Shown: positions 14,760 to 23,077, counted from the stretch's first letter. The stretch is DNA of 64,000 nucleotides from an uncultured Eubacteriales bacterium (GCA_934434925.1 CAKSAC010000001.1:124001-188000), one strand, 5' to 3'. Notes: generated by a model from the letters alone, not told the origin. A program made the numbers and translations.

Positions 14760-15144
14760 AATACTCCTCCGCTTTTTGTACATCTTCAGTATACCAGCGA
14801 AAGAGGGCGGTGGGAATTGTTTTTTTACCGAACGATATGGATTTTTTTACGATTATTTGATAATAAAAAACGCCCGAAAACCGGACGTTTGTATTTTGCG
14901 TGATGCCGGAAGTCTCCGATATCTGTACCCCTGTGCCTTATCGCCGCGCAGCATGCCGGGCAAGCGCACGGACCGGGCTGGTTCGCTTGAACGGGAGCCT
15001 TGTCGGATTTCAAAGGGTTTTTTGCGCATGGTTTTCCGCCAAGCGGTCCCGGACGGTTTTTCCGGCCAGGGGCAAATCCTCATGGATCCTGCTTGTTATC
15101 GACAAATAAATCGCGGGAAGGCCCAAATTCGTTTTAAGAAGACC
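14760..15144. other. Gene-poor stretch upstream of the permease
   Basis: No convincing protein or RNA gene was found in these roughly 385 bases. Short open frames have no family resemblance or ribosome site. The only clear element is the hairpin at 14864-14890. RNase P, tmRNA and SRP RNA core motifs were looked for and not seen. Confidence 0.5.
14864..14890 (-). terminator. Intrinsic terminator, minus strand
   Basis: On the minus strand AAACGTCCGG pairs with CGGGCGTTT around a T-rich loop and is followed by a T-run. Its target would be a transcript arriving from 15.1 kb, but no gene is recognised there. Confidence 0.6.
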
Positions 15145-15317
15145 GAAAACAGAAAACCGCCGAAACGGCGGCATGTTTCTGGTTCTCTGTAAGCCGAAGA
15201 TCAAGCAGAGGCAACGTGCTTTCCTGCTTTATCGTTCAGTCAGAAGTTCCCCGACCGGGGTGAGCAAAAAACTCTGAGACCAAACAAGCGGTAAAATCTT
15301 TCAATCTTTTTCGGCCC
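15145..15317 (-). ncRNA. Candidate structured small RNA (6S-like architecture)
   Basis: On the minus strand GGGCCGAA (15310-15317) pairs with TTCGGCTT (15191-15198), extended by GATTGA/TTGATC. Inside lies a long hairpin with arms around GTTTGGTCTCAGAGTT and AACTTCTGACTGAAC capped by CCCCGGTCGGGG. A small AGCAGG/CCTCTGCT hairpin sits on the 3' side of the internal bubble. A perfect terminator CCGCCG-TTT-CGGCGG with T-tract follows (15157-15171). Closing stem, bubble and terminal hairpin recall 6S RNA, which sequesters sigma-A polymerase, but the size (about 127 bases to the closing stem, 173 to the terminator) is on the short side and no sequence signature was verified. A weak TGTAAT lies upstream. 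Confidence 0.5.
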
Positions 15318-15348
15318 GTGATTACAACGCCCATCGGCTGAACATTCC

Positions 15349-15389
15349 GAAAAAAATACGAACAGCGGATGTTCCCCGGTGTTCGTATT
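15349..15389. terminator. Terminator after tRNA-Ser
   Basis: AATACGAAC (15355-15363) pairs with GTTCGTATT (15381-15389). On the minus strand a seven-base T-run follows, ten bases past the tRNA-Ser 3' end. Confidence 0.85.
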
Positions 15390-15398
15390 GTTTCTTTA

Positions 15399-15490
15399 TG
15401 GCGGAGAAGAAGAGATTCGAACTCTTGAACCGCTTTTAACGGTTACACGATTTCCAGTCGTGCGCCCTCGACCAACTAGGCGACTTCTCC
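15399..15490 (-). tRNA. tRNA-Ser (anticodon GGA)
   Basis: The 92-base minus-strand gene has acceptor stem GGAGAAG/CTTCTCC, anticodon loop CTGGAAA in the stem CACGA/TCGTG, and the long class II variable arm (ACCG..CGGT). The T arm is GAGTTCGAATCTC and the encoded CCA lies at 15399-15401. Confidence 0.96.
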
Positions 15491-15524
15491 ATGGTCGCAG
15501 GCGGTCAACCTGACGACATGGCTT

Positions 15525-15553
15525 AGTATATCACACCTTCCGGAAAAAAGCAA
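15525..15553 (-). promoter_or_regulatory. tRNA-Ser promoter
   Basis: On the minus strand TTGCTT (15548-15553), 17 bases and TATACT (15525-15530) lie 35 bases before the mature tRNA. Confidence 0.75.
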
Positions 15554-15623
15554 GTGGTTTTTGCAAAAAAACGCCGCAAAGTTTGGAATTTTCAAGCATT
15601 ACACGGAAGACGGTCTTGAAAAG

Positions 15624-15650
15624 GACCGGGAAGCCCGAAGGCTCCCCGGT
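15624..15650 (-). terminator. Terminator of the cysteine-rich protein gene
   Basis: On the minus strand ACCGGGGAGCC pairs with GGCTTCCCGGT around a TTCG loop, five bases after the stop. The following CCTTTTC is a modest T-tract. Confidence 0.65.
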
Positions 15651-15655
15651 GGAGT

Positions 15656-16513
15656 TCAATGTTTACCGCAACCGCAATTACCCCGATTGCCTCCGTCAGG
15701 TTCCGATCCGACAAGTTCTCCGCGGGAAGGCGGACAGAATTCCCCGACGGGAAACGCCATCTTGCGGAAGAGACTGCAGGGATCGTCTTCATCCTGCGCC
15801 ACACACTCTTTGTCCGGAACGCAGTAATCCGAGGCTTTGATCAGATATTGCGCCGGGCGCTCGATCCGGATGACCGAGAAGATTCCGATCGTGACAAGCA
15901 GGCGATTTCTGTCATCGCCGTCGGTCAGATTACCGGAAACCGCCGACGAAACCGATGCGGGAATATCAGCACAGCAACAACAGCAATATCCGCAGGGTGT
16001 TTTCGGTTCCACGACGCGGGCGGACAGAAGAACGGGATTCACAACTTCGCATACGCCGACCGGTACGTTGGTGGAGCGGTTGTCCGGTTCGCAGGCATCG
16101 CAAGGACCGACGCTCGGATCACTGCGGAAAATGTTGACGTTTCCGATACTGCCATACAGTACCACTTTCTTTTCCACCACGGCAATACCGCTGAATTCCT
16201 GGTTCCTTCCAAGCCCCACGCAGGCCTCGCACGTTACTTTGATATAGAAACGAACGGTTACCTGATAAAATCCACGGTTGAACGGTACAGGATCCACGCC
16301 GACATAAGTCCAAAGGATGGAGGCCTCTTTGGTACGCACCGCTACATTCCGATCGACGATCTCTTGCCCGAAGGGGCAAAGGTACACGCGCACATCTTCA
16401 TAACAATCGCGGTCACGGCAGGAGTCCAACACTCTGAAAGTGTCAATGCAGACAGTCTCCCGGTCCGGAGAGCATCCGCCAAGAGGCCCCAAGGCCCCTC
16501 TGTTTTCTGACAT
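15656..16513 (-). CDS. Cysteine-rich clostridial protein, probably sporulation-related
   Basis: This 285-residue protein has 22 cysteines, including CGYCCCCC at 174-181 and paired motifs such as TCEAC and PCDAC. The N-terminal segment CIDTFRVLDSCRDRDCYEDVRVYL resembles, from memory, a conserved clostridial family without assigned function. There is no signal peptide or membrane segment. High cysteine, a CATANNNTA-type mother-cell -10 upstream and stand-alone transcription fit a spore coat or exosporium role, but this is inference. AGGGGGAT precedes the ATG. A 5' leader hairpin lies at 16543-16561. Metal binding is an alternative. Confidence 0.6.
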   Translation of the reverse strand: MSENRGALGPLGGCSPDRETVCIDTFRVLDSCRDRDCYEDVRVYLCPFGQEIVDRNVAVRTKEASILWTYVGVDPVPFNRGFYQVTVRFYIKVTCEACVGLGRNQEFSGIAVVEKKVVLYGSIGNVNIFRSDPSVGPCDACEPDNRSTNVPVGVCEVVNPVLLSARVVEPKTPCGYCCCCCADIPASVSSAVSGNLTDGDDRNRLLVTIGIFSVIRIERPAQYLIKASDYCVPDKECVAQDEDDPCSLFRKMAFPVGEFCPPSRGELVGSEPDGGNRGNCGCGKH

Positions 16514-16542
16514 ATGGTTATCCCCCTATAATACTGAATTAA

Positions 16543-16574
16543 CGAGGCAACGGCTGCCTCGATAATAGGGTATG
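16543..16574 (-). promoter_or_regulatory. Possible mother-cell sigma promoter and leader hairpin
   Basis: On the minus strand CATACCCTA (16566-16574) fits the sigma-K/sigma-E -10 form CATANNNTA. No convincing -35 was found. Directly downstream CGAGGCA/TGCCTCG (16543-16561) forms a hairpin in the leader. A sigma-A pair was not seen. Confidence 0.35.
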
Positions 16575-16595
16575 CAATTTCCGCGTCTCTTGACT

Positions 16596-16625
16596 AAAAA
16601 GAAAGCCGGCGGATCTGCCGCCGGC
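16596..16625 (-). terminator. Terminator of the P-loop protein gene
   Basis: GCCGGCGG (16605-16612) pairs with CCGCCGGC (16618-16625). On the minus strand TTTCTTTTT follows. Confidence 0.85.
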
Positions 16626-16639
16626 ACTGGTTAAAAAGG

Positions 16640-17044
16640 TCAGATGAATTTTTTGATTTCTTCCGGGCAATCGGAAGGATCCATCGAAACGGTAGCCGTG
16701 AAACGGATGTTGGCCGCATTTGTCAGTTCATCCACCTTCAGAAGAAACTCTCCGAAGTTGGCATCCGTTCCGCAAATCTTCAGTGTGGAATCCAGGAAAA
16801 TATCAGTGATATCGTAGTTACTGGCCGCGATTCCGGCAATAAAACCGTATAGCGTTGCGGCATCGAATACTTTGTAGGAATCCGTATCCACGAGACGCAC
16901 TTTGTGCGAAATATTCTTATTCAGCGTCAGCCCTTTTTCGATGCAGATCACACATCCTTTTGAAGCTATTGCCGCCTCGTTAACTTGTTCAATCAAAGTT
17001 TTGGTCTTGCCTGTACCTTTTTTGCCGACAATTAATTTTACCAT
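16640..17044 (-). CDS. Small P-loop ATP-binding protein
   Basis: This 134-residue protein begins with a Walker A motif GKKGTGKT (7-14) followed by a helix, and has a DIFLDSTL strand (about residues 80-87) that could serve as Walker B. It is far shorter than standard ATPases and lacks helicase or kinase motifs. Similar small P-loop proteins are conserved in Clostridia, but I know no assigned function. ATG is preceded by AGGAGG. It has its own promoter at 17088-17116 and terminator, so it is a single-gene unit downstream of pgi. Confidence 0.65.
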   Translation of the reverse strand: MVKLIVGKKGTGKTKTLIEQVNEAAIASKGCVICIEKGLTLNKNISHKVRLVDTDSYKVFDAATLYGFIAGIAASNYDITDIFLDSTLKICGTDANFGEFLLKVDELTNAANIRFTATVSMDPSDCPEEIKKFI

Positions 17045-17087
17045 AGTAACATCCTCCTGAAAGTATTCGGGGATTCCCCTTGTTTAT

Positions 17088-17116
17088 ATCATACACTTTT
17101 TTTGAGGAAATTGCAA
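17088..17116 (-). promoter_or_regulatory. Promoter of the P-loop protein gene
   Basis: On the minus strand TTGCAA (17111-17116), 17 bases and TATGAT (17088-17093) lie about 45 bases before the ATG. Confidence 0.68.
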
Positions 17117-17132
17117 TAGATTTCCCTGATTT

Positions 17133-18476
17133 TCATGAATTTCCGAGCCGGGCGGCCAATTTTTCTCCCGCTTCTTCATATCCGGGCTTTCCAAGCAGGG
17201 CAAACATATTCTTTTTATAGGCTTCCACTCCGGGCTGGTCAAAGGGGTTGACCCCAAGGAGATAACCGGAAACGGCGCAGGACATTTCAAAGAAATAGAT
17301 AAGATTCCCGAGAGTGCGCGCCGTGCGATCGGGCGCTTCGATTACAATATTGGGAACTCCGCCGTCACAGTGAGCCAATAAGGTACCGAGCATTGCTTTT
17401 TCATTTACATAGCTCAAAGTCTTCCCGGACAGGAAGTTCAGGCCGTCAATGTTTGCCTCGTCATGCGGGATTGTGAAGGATGCGCCGCAATCACCAATCG
17501 CAAGAACCGTTTCAAACAACGTGCGTTTTCCTTCTTGGATATACTGTCCGAGCGAGTGGAGGTCTGTGGAAAAAATAACCGAATCGGGCAGCAGGCCTTT
17601 GTTGTCCTTCCCTTCACTTTCCCCGAAGAGTTGCTTCCACCATTCGTTGAAAAGGAGCGCATACGGCTCATATCCGACCAGGATCTCCACTTCTTTTCCT
17701 TTCCGATACAGGGCGTTACGGAGAATGGCATAACGGAGAGCGGGATTATTCTTCGTATCGGGGGCAAGGCAAAGTGTGCGCATTTCCGCCGCGCCTGCCA
17801 TCAGTTCTTCAATATCGATGCCGGCGCAGGCGACCGGGAGCAAGCCTACCGCCGTCAGGACAGAGTAACGTCCGCCGACATCGTCCGGAATGACAAAGGT
17901 TTCAAAGCCGCTTTCATCAGCGAAATGTTTTAAGGTTCCGCGTGCGCGGTCGGTGGTCACAAAAATGCGGGACCTGGCTCCTTCTTCACCGTATTTTTTA
18001 TAAAGGAGATCACGGAAAACACGGAAGGCAACCGCCGTTTCCGTCGTTGTTCCGGATTTGCTGATTACATTGACGCAGATGTCTTTTCCTTCACAGAGCG
18101 AAAGAAGTTCGCAAAGAGCGGTCGTGCTGATATTGTTCCCGGAAAAATATATGTCGGGCGTATCTTTTTTAAGCGCGTTGTAGAGCGGGGAGTTCACAAA
18201 TTCAATGACCGCGCGCGCGCCGAGATACGAACCGCCGATCCCTAAAACGATCAGAATGTCGCAGCTTTTTTTGATTCTTTCGGCCGCCGCCCGGATGCGG
18301 GAAAACTCTTCTTTATTATATGCCACGGGAAGATCAACCCAACCGAGAAAATCCGCGCCGGCTCCTTTCTTGTTCTTCACTTTTTCCAGTGAAGCAACGG
18401 CATCCTCCGCAAGATATTCGATTTCGTGGGCGGAAACAAACCCGTCAAGAAATTTTTCGTTGATCGTAAGGGACAT
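17133..18476 (-). CDS. pgi: Glucose-6-phosphate isomerase
   Basis: Pgi interconverts glucose 6-phosphate and fructose 6-phosphate. The 447-residue protein is the shorter Firmicutes type. It shows IVLGIGGSYLGARAVIEF, ISKSGTTTETAVAFR for sugar-phosphate binding, and the C-terminal GVNPFDQPGVEAYKKNMFALLGKPG with the catalytic Lys/His region. It starts at ATG 18476 with GAGGAAG upstream. It is separated from dacF by about 80 bases on the same strand. No other glycolytic genes are adjacent. Confidence 0.96.
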   Translation of the reverse strand: MSLTINEKFLDGFVSAHEIEYLAEDAVASLEKVKNKKGAGADFLGWVDLPVAYNKEEFSRIRAAAERIKKSCDILIVLGIGGSYLGARAVIEFVNSPLYNALKKDTPDIYFSGNNISTTALCELLSLCEGKDICVNVISKSGTTTETAVAFRVFRDLLYKKYGEEGARSRIFVTTDRARGTLKHFADESGFETFVIPDDVGGRYSVLTAVGLLPVACAGIDIEELMAGAAEMRTLCLAPDTKNNPALRYAILRNALYRKGKEVEILVGYEPYALLFNEWWKQLFGESEGKDNKGLLPDSVIFSTDLHSLGQYIQEGKRTLFETVLAIGDCGASFTIPHDEANIDGLNFLSGKTLSYVNEKAMLGTLLAHCDGGVPNIVIEAPDRTARTLGNLIYFFEMSCAVSGYLLGVNPFDQPGVEAYKKNMFALLGKPGYEEAGEKLAARLGNS

Positions 18477-18554
18477 GGTATCTTCCTCCGTCTTGATGTT
18501 TGATATGTTTCATTATATACCCAACGGCAGGAATATGCAAGCGATCGGGAAAAA

Positions 18555-19787
18555 TTATCGCGTTTTTTCTTCACGGAAACCGACCATTTCCGAGAGAAGG
18601 CGAAAAAGAATCTCAAAATAGGAAATTTTCCGGACGTCCTCCGAGGCAACGATATCCGCCGTACCGATTACTTCTTCTCCAAGCAGAAATTCTGCTTTTC
18701 CGACAGGATCGCCCGCTACCACGGGAGCCGCCACATATTCGGGCAGGGAGAGGCGAATTCTGACATTTTTCTCGTCTCCCTTTTTCATCAGTTTTGAAAA
18801 TGCCGTTACGGTAACGGAAACGTTGTCACGCAATCCCCCGTGTACCGGGAGAGGTTCGCCCGGTTCTGCCGCGCGACTGTAAAGCGCGTAATTGGCAAAT
18901 CCGTAATCCAGTAGTTTTTTTGCTTCGGCGTTACGGATATCGCGGGTGGGGGAACCCATAATGACGGCGATCAGATGAAGATCGCCGCGCTTGGCGGTCG
19001 CGCTGATACAGAACAACGCGCGGGAAGTCGAACCGGTTTTCAGCCCTGTTGCCCCCGGATAAAAACGAACCAGTCGGTTTGTATTGCTGAGCACGAACGC
19101 TCCGTTCCGGATGCTGTCCATCCATATCGTCGTATAATTCAGAATTTTTTCGTGGGAAAGCAGCGCACGGGAAGCAATGGCAATATCGCGCGCGCTGATC
19201 AGATGATCGGTCGTCGTATCGTCAAGCCCGTTTGTATTCTCAAAATGTGTATGGTTCATTCCGAGTTCCGCTGCGCGGCGGTTCATCTGCGTTACAAAAG
19301 CTTCTTCGCTCCCTGCAATATGTTCCGCCAGCGCGTAAGCGGCATCGTTGGCACTGCTGATGACAACACACTTGATCATTTCTTCCACGCTCATTTGTTC
19401 GCCCGGCTCAAGGAACACCTGCGAACCTCCCATTTTGGCCGCGGCCTCGCTGGTCGTTACAGGATCGGTAAGCGCAATTTTTCCGGAGTCGATGGCTTCC
19501 ATGACAAGCAGGAGAGTCATGACCTTTGTCACCGATGCAGGCGGAAGGGCCTCGTCCGGATTCTGTTCATAGAGGATAGTCCCTGTGGTTGCATCCATCA
19601 GAATTGCGGATTTAGCATTCAAATTCATGGAATATTCCGTGGCAGAAGATTTTTCATCCTTCGCGGCAGAAATAAACTCTGTTTCCCCTTCTGCCTTTTC
19701 TCCGAGGGCGGTTGTCCGGCCGAACAGCGCGGTTCCCGGGAAAGGCAGAGACAAAACGGCAAGCAAAAGGGCGATGATTTTTTTCAT
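18555..19787 (-). CDS. D-alanyl-D-alanine carboxypeptidase (DacF/PBP5 type)
   Basis: This exported low-molecular-weight penicillin-binding protein trims the terminal D-Ala from peptidoglycan stem peptides. The 410-residue protein has a signal peptide (1-22) and the active-site triad motifs SVTK (85-88), SAN (145-147) and KTG (250-252), then a C-terminal beta domain and an amphipathic tail. The start at 19787 has AAAGGAG upstream. In spore formers DacF/DacB homologues modify cortex cross-linking. Assigning this copy to sporulation is inference. It is divergent from a DUF624 gene. Confidence 0.92.
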   Translation of the reverse strand: MKKIIALLLAVLSLPFPGTALFGRTTALGEKAEGETEFISAAKDEKSSATEYSMNLNAKSAILMDATTGTILYEQNPDEALPPASVTKVMTLLLVMEAIDSGKIALTDPVTTSEAAAKMGGSQVFLEPGEQMSVEEMIKCVVISSANDAAYALAEHIAGSEEAFVTQMNRRAAELGMNHTHFENTNGLDDTTTDHLISARDIAIASRALLSHEKILNYTTIWMDSIRNGAFVLSNTNRLVRFYPGATGLKTGSTSRALFCISATAKRGDLHLIAVIMGSPTRDIRNAEAKKLLDYGFANYALYSRAAEPGEPLPVHGGLRDNVSVTVTAFSKLMKKGDEKNVRIRLSLPEYVAAPVVAGDPVGKAEFLLGEEVIGTADIVASEDVRKISYFEILFRLLSEMVGFREEKTR

Positions 19788-19888
19788 GGCGAACTCCTTT
19801 GGTATAGACTGTTCCATCTATATGCGCCCCTGCCCGTGAAAATACCCGGGCGCAGTTGTGACGAAAGCGTAAAATCGCGCTTTATCCC

Positions 19889-19917
19889 TTGCAAAGACAT
19901 AAAAAAAGTGGTATACT
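19889..19917 (+). promoter_or_regulatory. Promoter of the DUF624-like gene
   Basis: TTGCAA (19889-19894), 17 bases and TATACT (19912-19917) lie about 50 bases before the ATG at 19968. Confidence 0.7.
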
Positions 19918-19967
19918 GGCTCATATAAACAAACAAAAACCGGCGCGCCGCGCCGGGGAGGAAAAAG

Positions 19968-20978
19968 ATGAACGATTATCGCGATGAGGAGTATACCGAA
20001 CCGCAAAAGAAAAAACGCTTCCGCTTGTTTGACTCACAGCGTGAAGGAAAAGGTGTATCCAAGGATGAAAAGCCGATCACTCCGGATCTGAACGGTTTTT
20101 TTCGCAGTTTCAAACGGAATTTTTCCAATCTGCTCCGGGTGAATTTGTTTATGGTGATCGGAAACTTTCCGGTTCTGTTTGCTATTCTCGGTCTTTCGGG
20201 TCTTTTCAAAGTTCCGTATCGGACACCGCTTTCCGACCTTTTTCCGAATTTGCGCACCCTGATGCTCCTTGATCCCTCCCGCTCACCGGCCACGATGGCG
20301 TTATACGGCGTTTTCGGCGTGCAGATTGAAAATGCGGCGCTGACGCCGATGTCTTACGTTATGTTCGGGCTTTCGGCGCTTACTTTTCTGACGTTTGGAT
20401 TTGTTTGCGTCGGTACCACCTATATTCTGCGTTCTTTGGTACGAGGCGAACCGGTCTTCATGTGGTCCGATTTCTTCTATGCGATTAAAAGAAACAAAAA
20501 GCAGGCCTTTTTCTTCGGGATGTTTGACCTGCTTTTGCTTCTCCTGATTCCGTTCAATTTTACCGCGCTCTCTGAAATGGCCGGCGGATTGATGACCGGG
20601 ATTTTGTTCTGGCTGACGGTTGTCTTTGCCTTGATCTACTTTTTCATGCGGTTCTATATCTACCTGCAAATGATTACTTTTGATCTTCCGATCACCAAAA
20701 TTCTGAAAAACTCCTTCATTTTTGCTTTGCTTGGTTTCAAGCGAAACATTTTGGCGTTTCTCGGGATGATTCTGCTTGTTCTTGCGGATATTCTCCTGCT
20801 CTTCGGACTTGGCGGCATCCTTTTGCCGATAGGGGTCGCTGCGCCTCTTGTTTTCATTTTTTCAGCCGCTTCGTATATGGCCGTTTTTGCCGCCTGGTTC
20901 AAGATTAAGGAGCTGATGATTGACAACGGTGAAAATCAACCGCCGGCAGAAGGCGCAGAAGAGCCTTCAAAACCGTAA
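19968..20978 (+). CDS. DUF624-like (YesL-type) membrane protein
   Basis: This 336-residue protein has a charged cytosolic N-terminus of about 45 residues, then about six membrane helices. The segment GTTYILRSLVRGEPVFMWSDFFYAIKRN is typical of the DUF624/YesL family, often found near sugar utilisation genes and without known activity. The C-terminus is acidic and proline-rich. GGGGAGG lies upstream of the ATG. Its last 43 bases overlap the end of the convergent deacetylase gene, so the two transcripts run antisense without a terminator between them. Confidence 0.7.
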   Translation: MNDYRDEEYTEPQKKKRFRLFDSQREGKGVSKDEKPITPDLNGFFRSFKRNFSNLLRVNLFMVIGNFPVLFAILGLSGLFKVPYRTPLSDLFPNLRTLMLLDPSRSPATMALYGVFGVQIENAALTPMSYVMFGLSALTFLTFGFVCVGTTYILRSLVRGEPVFMWSDFFYAIKRNKKQAFFFGMFDLLLLLLIPFNFTALSEMAGGLMTGILFWLTVVFALIYFFMRFYIYLQMITFDLPITKILKNSFIFALLGFKRNILAFLGMILLVLADILLLFGLGGILLPIGVAAPLVFIFSAASYMAVFAAWFKIKELMIDNGENQPPAEGAEEPSKP

Positions 20979-21811
20979 GACAGCAATTCCGTTATCGTAA
21001 CAAACCGATATCCTTCGGCCGCCAGCCGCGGCAGAATTTCCCGCAAGGCCGCAATGGTGGTATTGTGCTTTCCCACGTAATCATGAAACAGCACGATAGA
21101 ACCGGGATGCACCGATTTCATCACGTTCTTTATAATGGTTTCGCTGGGCGTTCCCGCCCAGTCACGGGTATCAACATCCCACAGGATGGCCTGATACCCT
21201 TTTTTTCGTATGACATCCCGCACATATTTCCCGCAAAAGCCTTCCGGCGGACGGAAATACAGGCACTTCCCGCCTGTAAGTTTTTCAATCAACTTCTCAT
21301 TTTTTTCGATTTGCCCCGATAGCTCTCCCGGTGTGATGGCGGACAGCGTCGGGTGATCGTACGTGTGGTTTCCTATTTCATGCCCGGCTTCCGTGACCCG
21401 TTTTGCTACGGCTCCGTAAAGCTCGAGATTCTTCCCGACAACAAAAAAGGTGGCTTTTGCCCGGTACTGCTCCAACAAGGCGAGAATTTGATCCGTATAA
21501 TGCGGATGGGGGCCGTCGTCAAATGTCAACGCGACAACTTTTTCATTTGTTTTGACATGAAAACAAGGACCTTGGTTTGTTGTTTTTTCCCGCTTTTCGG
21601 TTTTTTTGTCTGATGTTTTTGGGATCGCTGCCTCCCCGGGGAGATTTTGCGACGGCGAAGGAACGGCGGAATCGCCAGCGTTCTTTTCGCTTTCCGCGGC
21701 GGCGATTCGGGCCTCGTCCCCGTTGCGCGGCATAGTTCCCGTCATTCCGGCAGCACACGAAGAGAAACAGGATATAGCGACGGTCAGCGCGGCCGCTTCA
21801 CGCCATTTCAT
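20936..21811 (-). CDS. Polysaccharide deacetylase, predicted lipoprotein
   Basis: This 291-residue protein has a lipoprotein signal with FSSC (Cys near residue 19). A low-complexity linker follows, then a NodB deacetylase domain (about 85-285). Motifs are LTFDDGPHPHY (motif 1), GNHTYDHP (metal His pair), YFRPPEG and WDVDTRDW, and LFHDY. Such enzymes remove N-acetyl groups from peptidoglycan or other glycans outside the membrane. It overlaps pdaA by four bases (ATGA), forming a two-gene unit, and overlaps the convergent DUF624 gene by 43 bases. Confidence 0.88.
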   Translation of the reverse strand: MKWREAAALTVAISCFSSCAAGMTGTMPRNGDEARIAAAESEKNAGDSAVPSPSQNLPGEAAIPKTSDKKTEKREKTTNQGPCFHVKTNEKVVALTFDDGPHPHYTDQILALLEQYRAKATFFVVGKNLELYGAVAKRVTEAGHEIGNHTYDHPTLSAITPGELSGQIEKNEKLIEKLTGGKCLYFRPPEGFCGKYVRDVIRKKGYQAILWDVDTRDWAGTPSETIIKNVMKSVHPGSIVLFHDYVGKHNTTIAALREILPRLAAEGYRFVTITELLSYGFEGSSAPSAGG

Positions 21812-22608
21812 GCGGTCTTTGCCTGTCGGCCGGTCAGTTCATCGAGCGTTCCGAAACGATATCCTTCTGCTCTCCAGCGGTCAATCAGTTCGCCGAGGAT
21901 AGCCGCATTGGTCGCTGAGGTCGGATGGAGCAGGATGACGGCTCCGTTATGCGTGTTATCCATAATCTTTTTGATGGCGGCGGCCTTTTCCGGCTGATGA
22001 GCATTGTCCCAATCTGCGTAGGCAAGACTCCAGAAAATCGTTTTATAACCGAGTTTTTGTGCCATTTTCAGATTTTCTTCGTCAAACTTCCCTTCCGGCG
22101 GACGATAGTAGCGGCTCATTTCTCTTCCGGTCTTTTCCCGGTAAAGCGTTTCCAAAGATTCCAATTCTGCCCGGAATTCGGATTCATTGTGAAAACGCGT
22201 CATATCTTTGTGGCGCAAAGTGTGATTGCACACGAGATTTCCTTCCTTTGCCATCCGTTCTACCAGCTCCGTGTTCCGCAGAAGGAGGTTTTCCAGGATG
22301 AAAAAAGCGCCGGTAGCGTTCTTTTCCTTTAACGTATTCAATATTTTTTCAACATTTCCGTTTTCATATCCGGCATCAAAGGTCAGATACAGCACTTTTT
22401 CGTCAGCCGCGTCTTTGTGTTTTCTGTCTACATAATAAGCGTCATATTTTTCAATATAAGAAAATTGAGGCTCCAGTACCGGTTGGTTGTGATCGGGGTT
22501 GCGTTTTGCGTACCAGCTTTCTGCGCGGGCGTTTCCCGGGAGCGCAAAGAATGCGGACAGAGCAGCTGCGGCCGCCAGGAGTGCAGATAACGTTTTTTTT
22601 GCTTTCAT
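21808..22608 (-). CDS. pdaA: PdaA-type delta-lactam-forming peptidoglycan deacetylase
   Basis: PdaA deacetylates muramic acid in the spore cortex so that muramic delta-lactam can form, a requirement for germination. This 266-residue protein has a signal peptide (about 1-29) and the PdaA-specific motif LYLTFDAGYENGNVEKIL instead of TFDDGP. It also has CNHTLRHKDMT, YYRPPEGKF and VILLHPTSATNAAIL. It is followed by a second deacetylase with a four-base overlap. A sigma-G promoter would be expected from Bacillus but I could not identify one. Confidence 0.9.
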   Translation of the reverse strand: MKAKKTLSALLAAAAALSAFFALPGNARAESWYAKRNPDHNQPVLEPQFSYIEKYDAYYVDRKHKDAADEKVLYLTFDAGYENGNVEKILNTLKEKNATGAFFILENLLLRNTELVERMAKEGNLVCNHTLRHKDMTRFHNESEFRAELESLETLYREKTGREMSRYYRPPEGKFDEENLKMAQKLGYKTIFWSLAYADWDNAHQPEKAAAIKKIMDNTHNGAVILLHPTSATNAAILGELIDRWRAEGYRFGTLDELTGRQAKTA

Positions 22609-22752
22609 GATGCTTCCTTTCTTTCGCTTTGCTATTATTTTTTCCTTTGCGAAAAAGAAAAATCATGAGAAAAAAAGGATATGCAGGCATTAAAAACGCC
22701 CGGGAACCCTTGCCGGAAATCCGAAACCGGATCGGCGCTTATGGCGGATAAA

Positions 22753-22779
22753 GAAAAAGACAGGCACAAACGCCTGTCT
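22753..22779 (-). terminator. rpsU terminator
   Basis: On the minus strand AGACAGGC (22772-22779) pairs with GCCTGTCT (22758-22765), followed by TTTTCTTT. It lies 65 bases past the rpsU stop. Confidence 0.85.
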
Positions 22780-22844
22780 CATTCTGTAAGCAACGCCGAC
22801 GACAGATCAAAACGAGACCGGTCGTGAACCATGCTTTCGTACAT

Positions 22845-23021
22845 TTACTTGTACTTGCGTTTACGAGCCGCCTCAGCCTTTTTCTTACGCTTCACGCTGG
22901 GCTTTTCATAATGTTCTCTTTTGCGGAGTTCGGTAAGAACACCGGACTTCACGCACTGTCTTTTGAAACGACGGAGCGCGCTGTCGAGAGTCTCATTTTC
23001 TTTTACTCTGACTTCTGCCAT
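22845..23021 (-). CDS. rpsU: 30S ribosomal protein S21
   Basis: The 58-codon frame translates to MAEVRVKENETLDSALRRFK followed by a highly basic tail ending KYK, which is bacterial S21, a late-assembling 30S protein near the anti-Shine-Dalgarno region. GAGGGGAGGG precedes the ATG at 23021. It has its own consensus promoter (23078-23106) and terminator. The promoter overlaps the end of folD, so S21 can be expressed independently of it. Confidence 0.96.
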   Translation of the reverse strand: MAEVRVKENETLDSALRRFKRQCVKSGVLTELRKREHYEKPSVKRKKKAEAARKRKYK

Positions 23022-23077
23022 TCTGTATCCCTCCCCTCATTGTCAGAAAGAGATGATATATCTCAAAACTACAAGTT

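Noticed and set aside
15195..15345. RNase P RNA, tmRNA or SRP RNA
   Set aside because: The conserved cores of these RNAs were looked for on both strands and not found; size and folding also disagree.
15659..16510. A 283-codon plus-strand open frame opposite the cysteine-rich gene
   Set aside because: The minus-strand gene has a good ribosome site, terminator and patterned cysteines; the plus frame has none of these.
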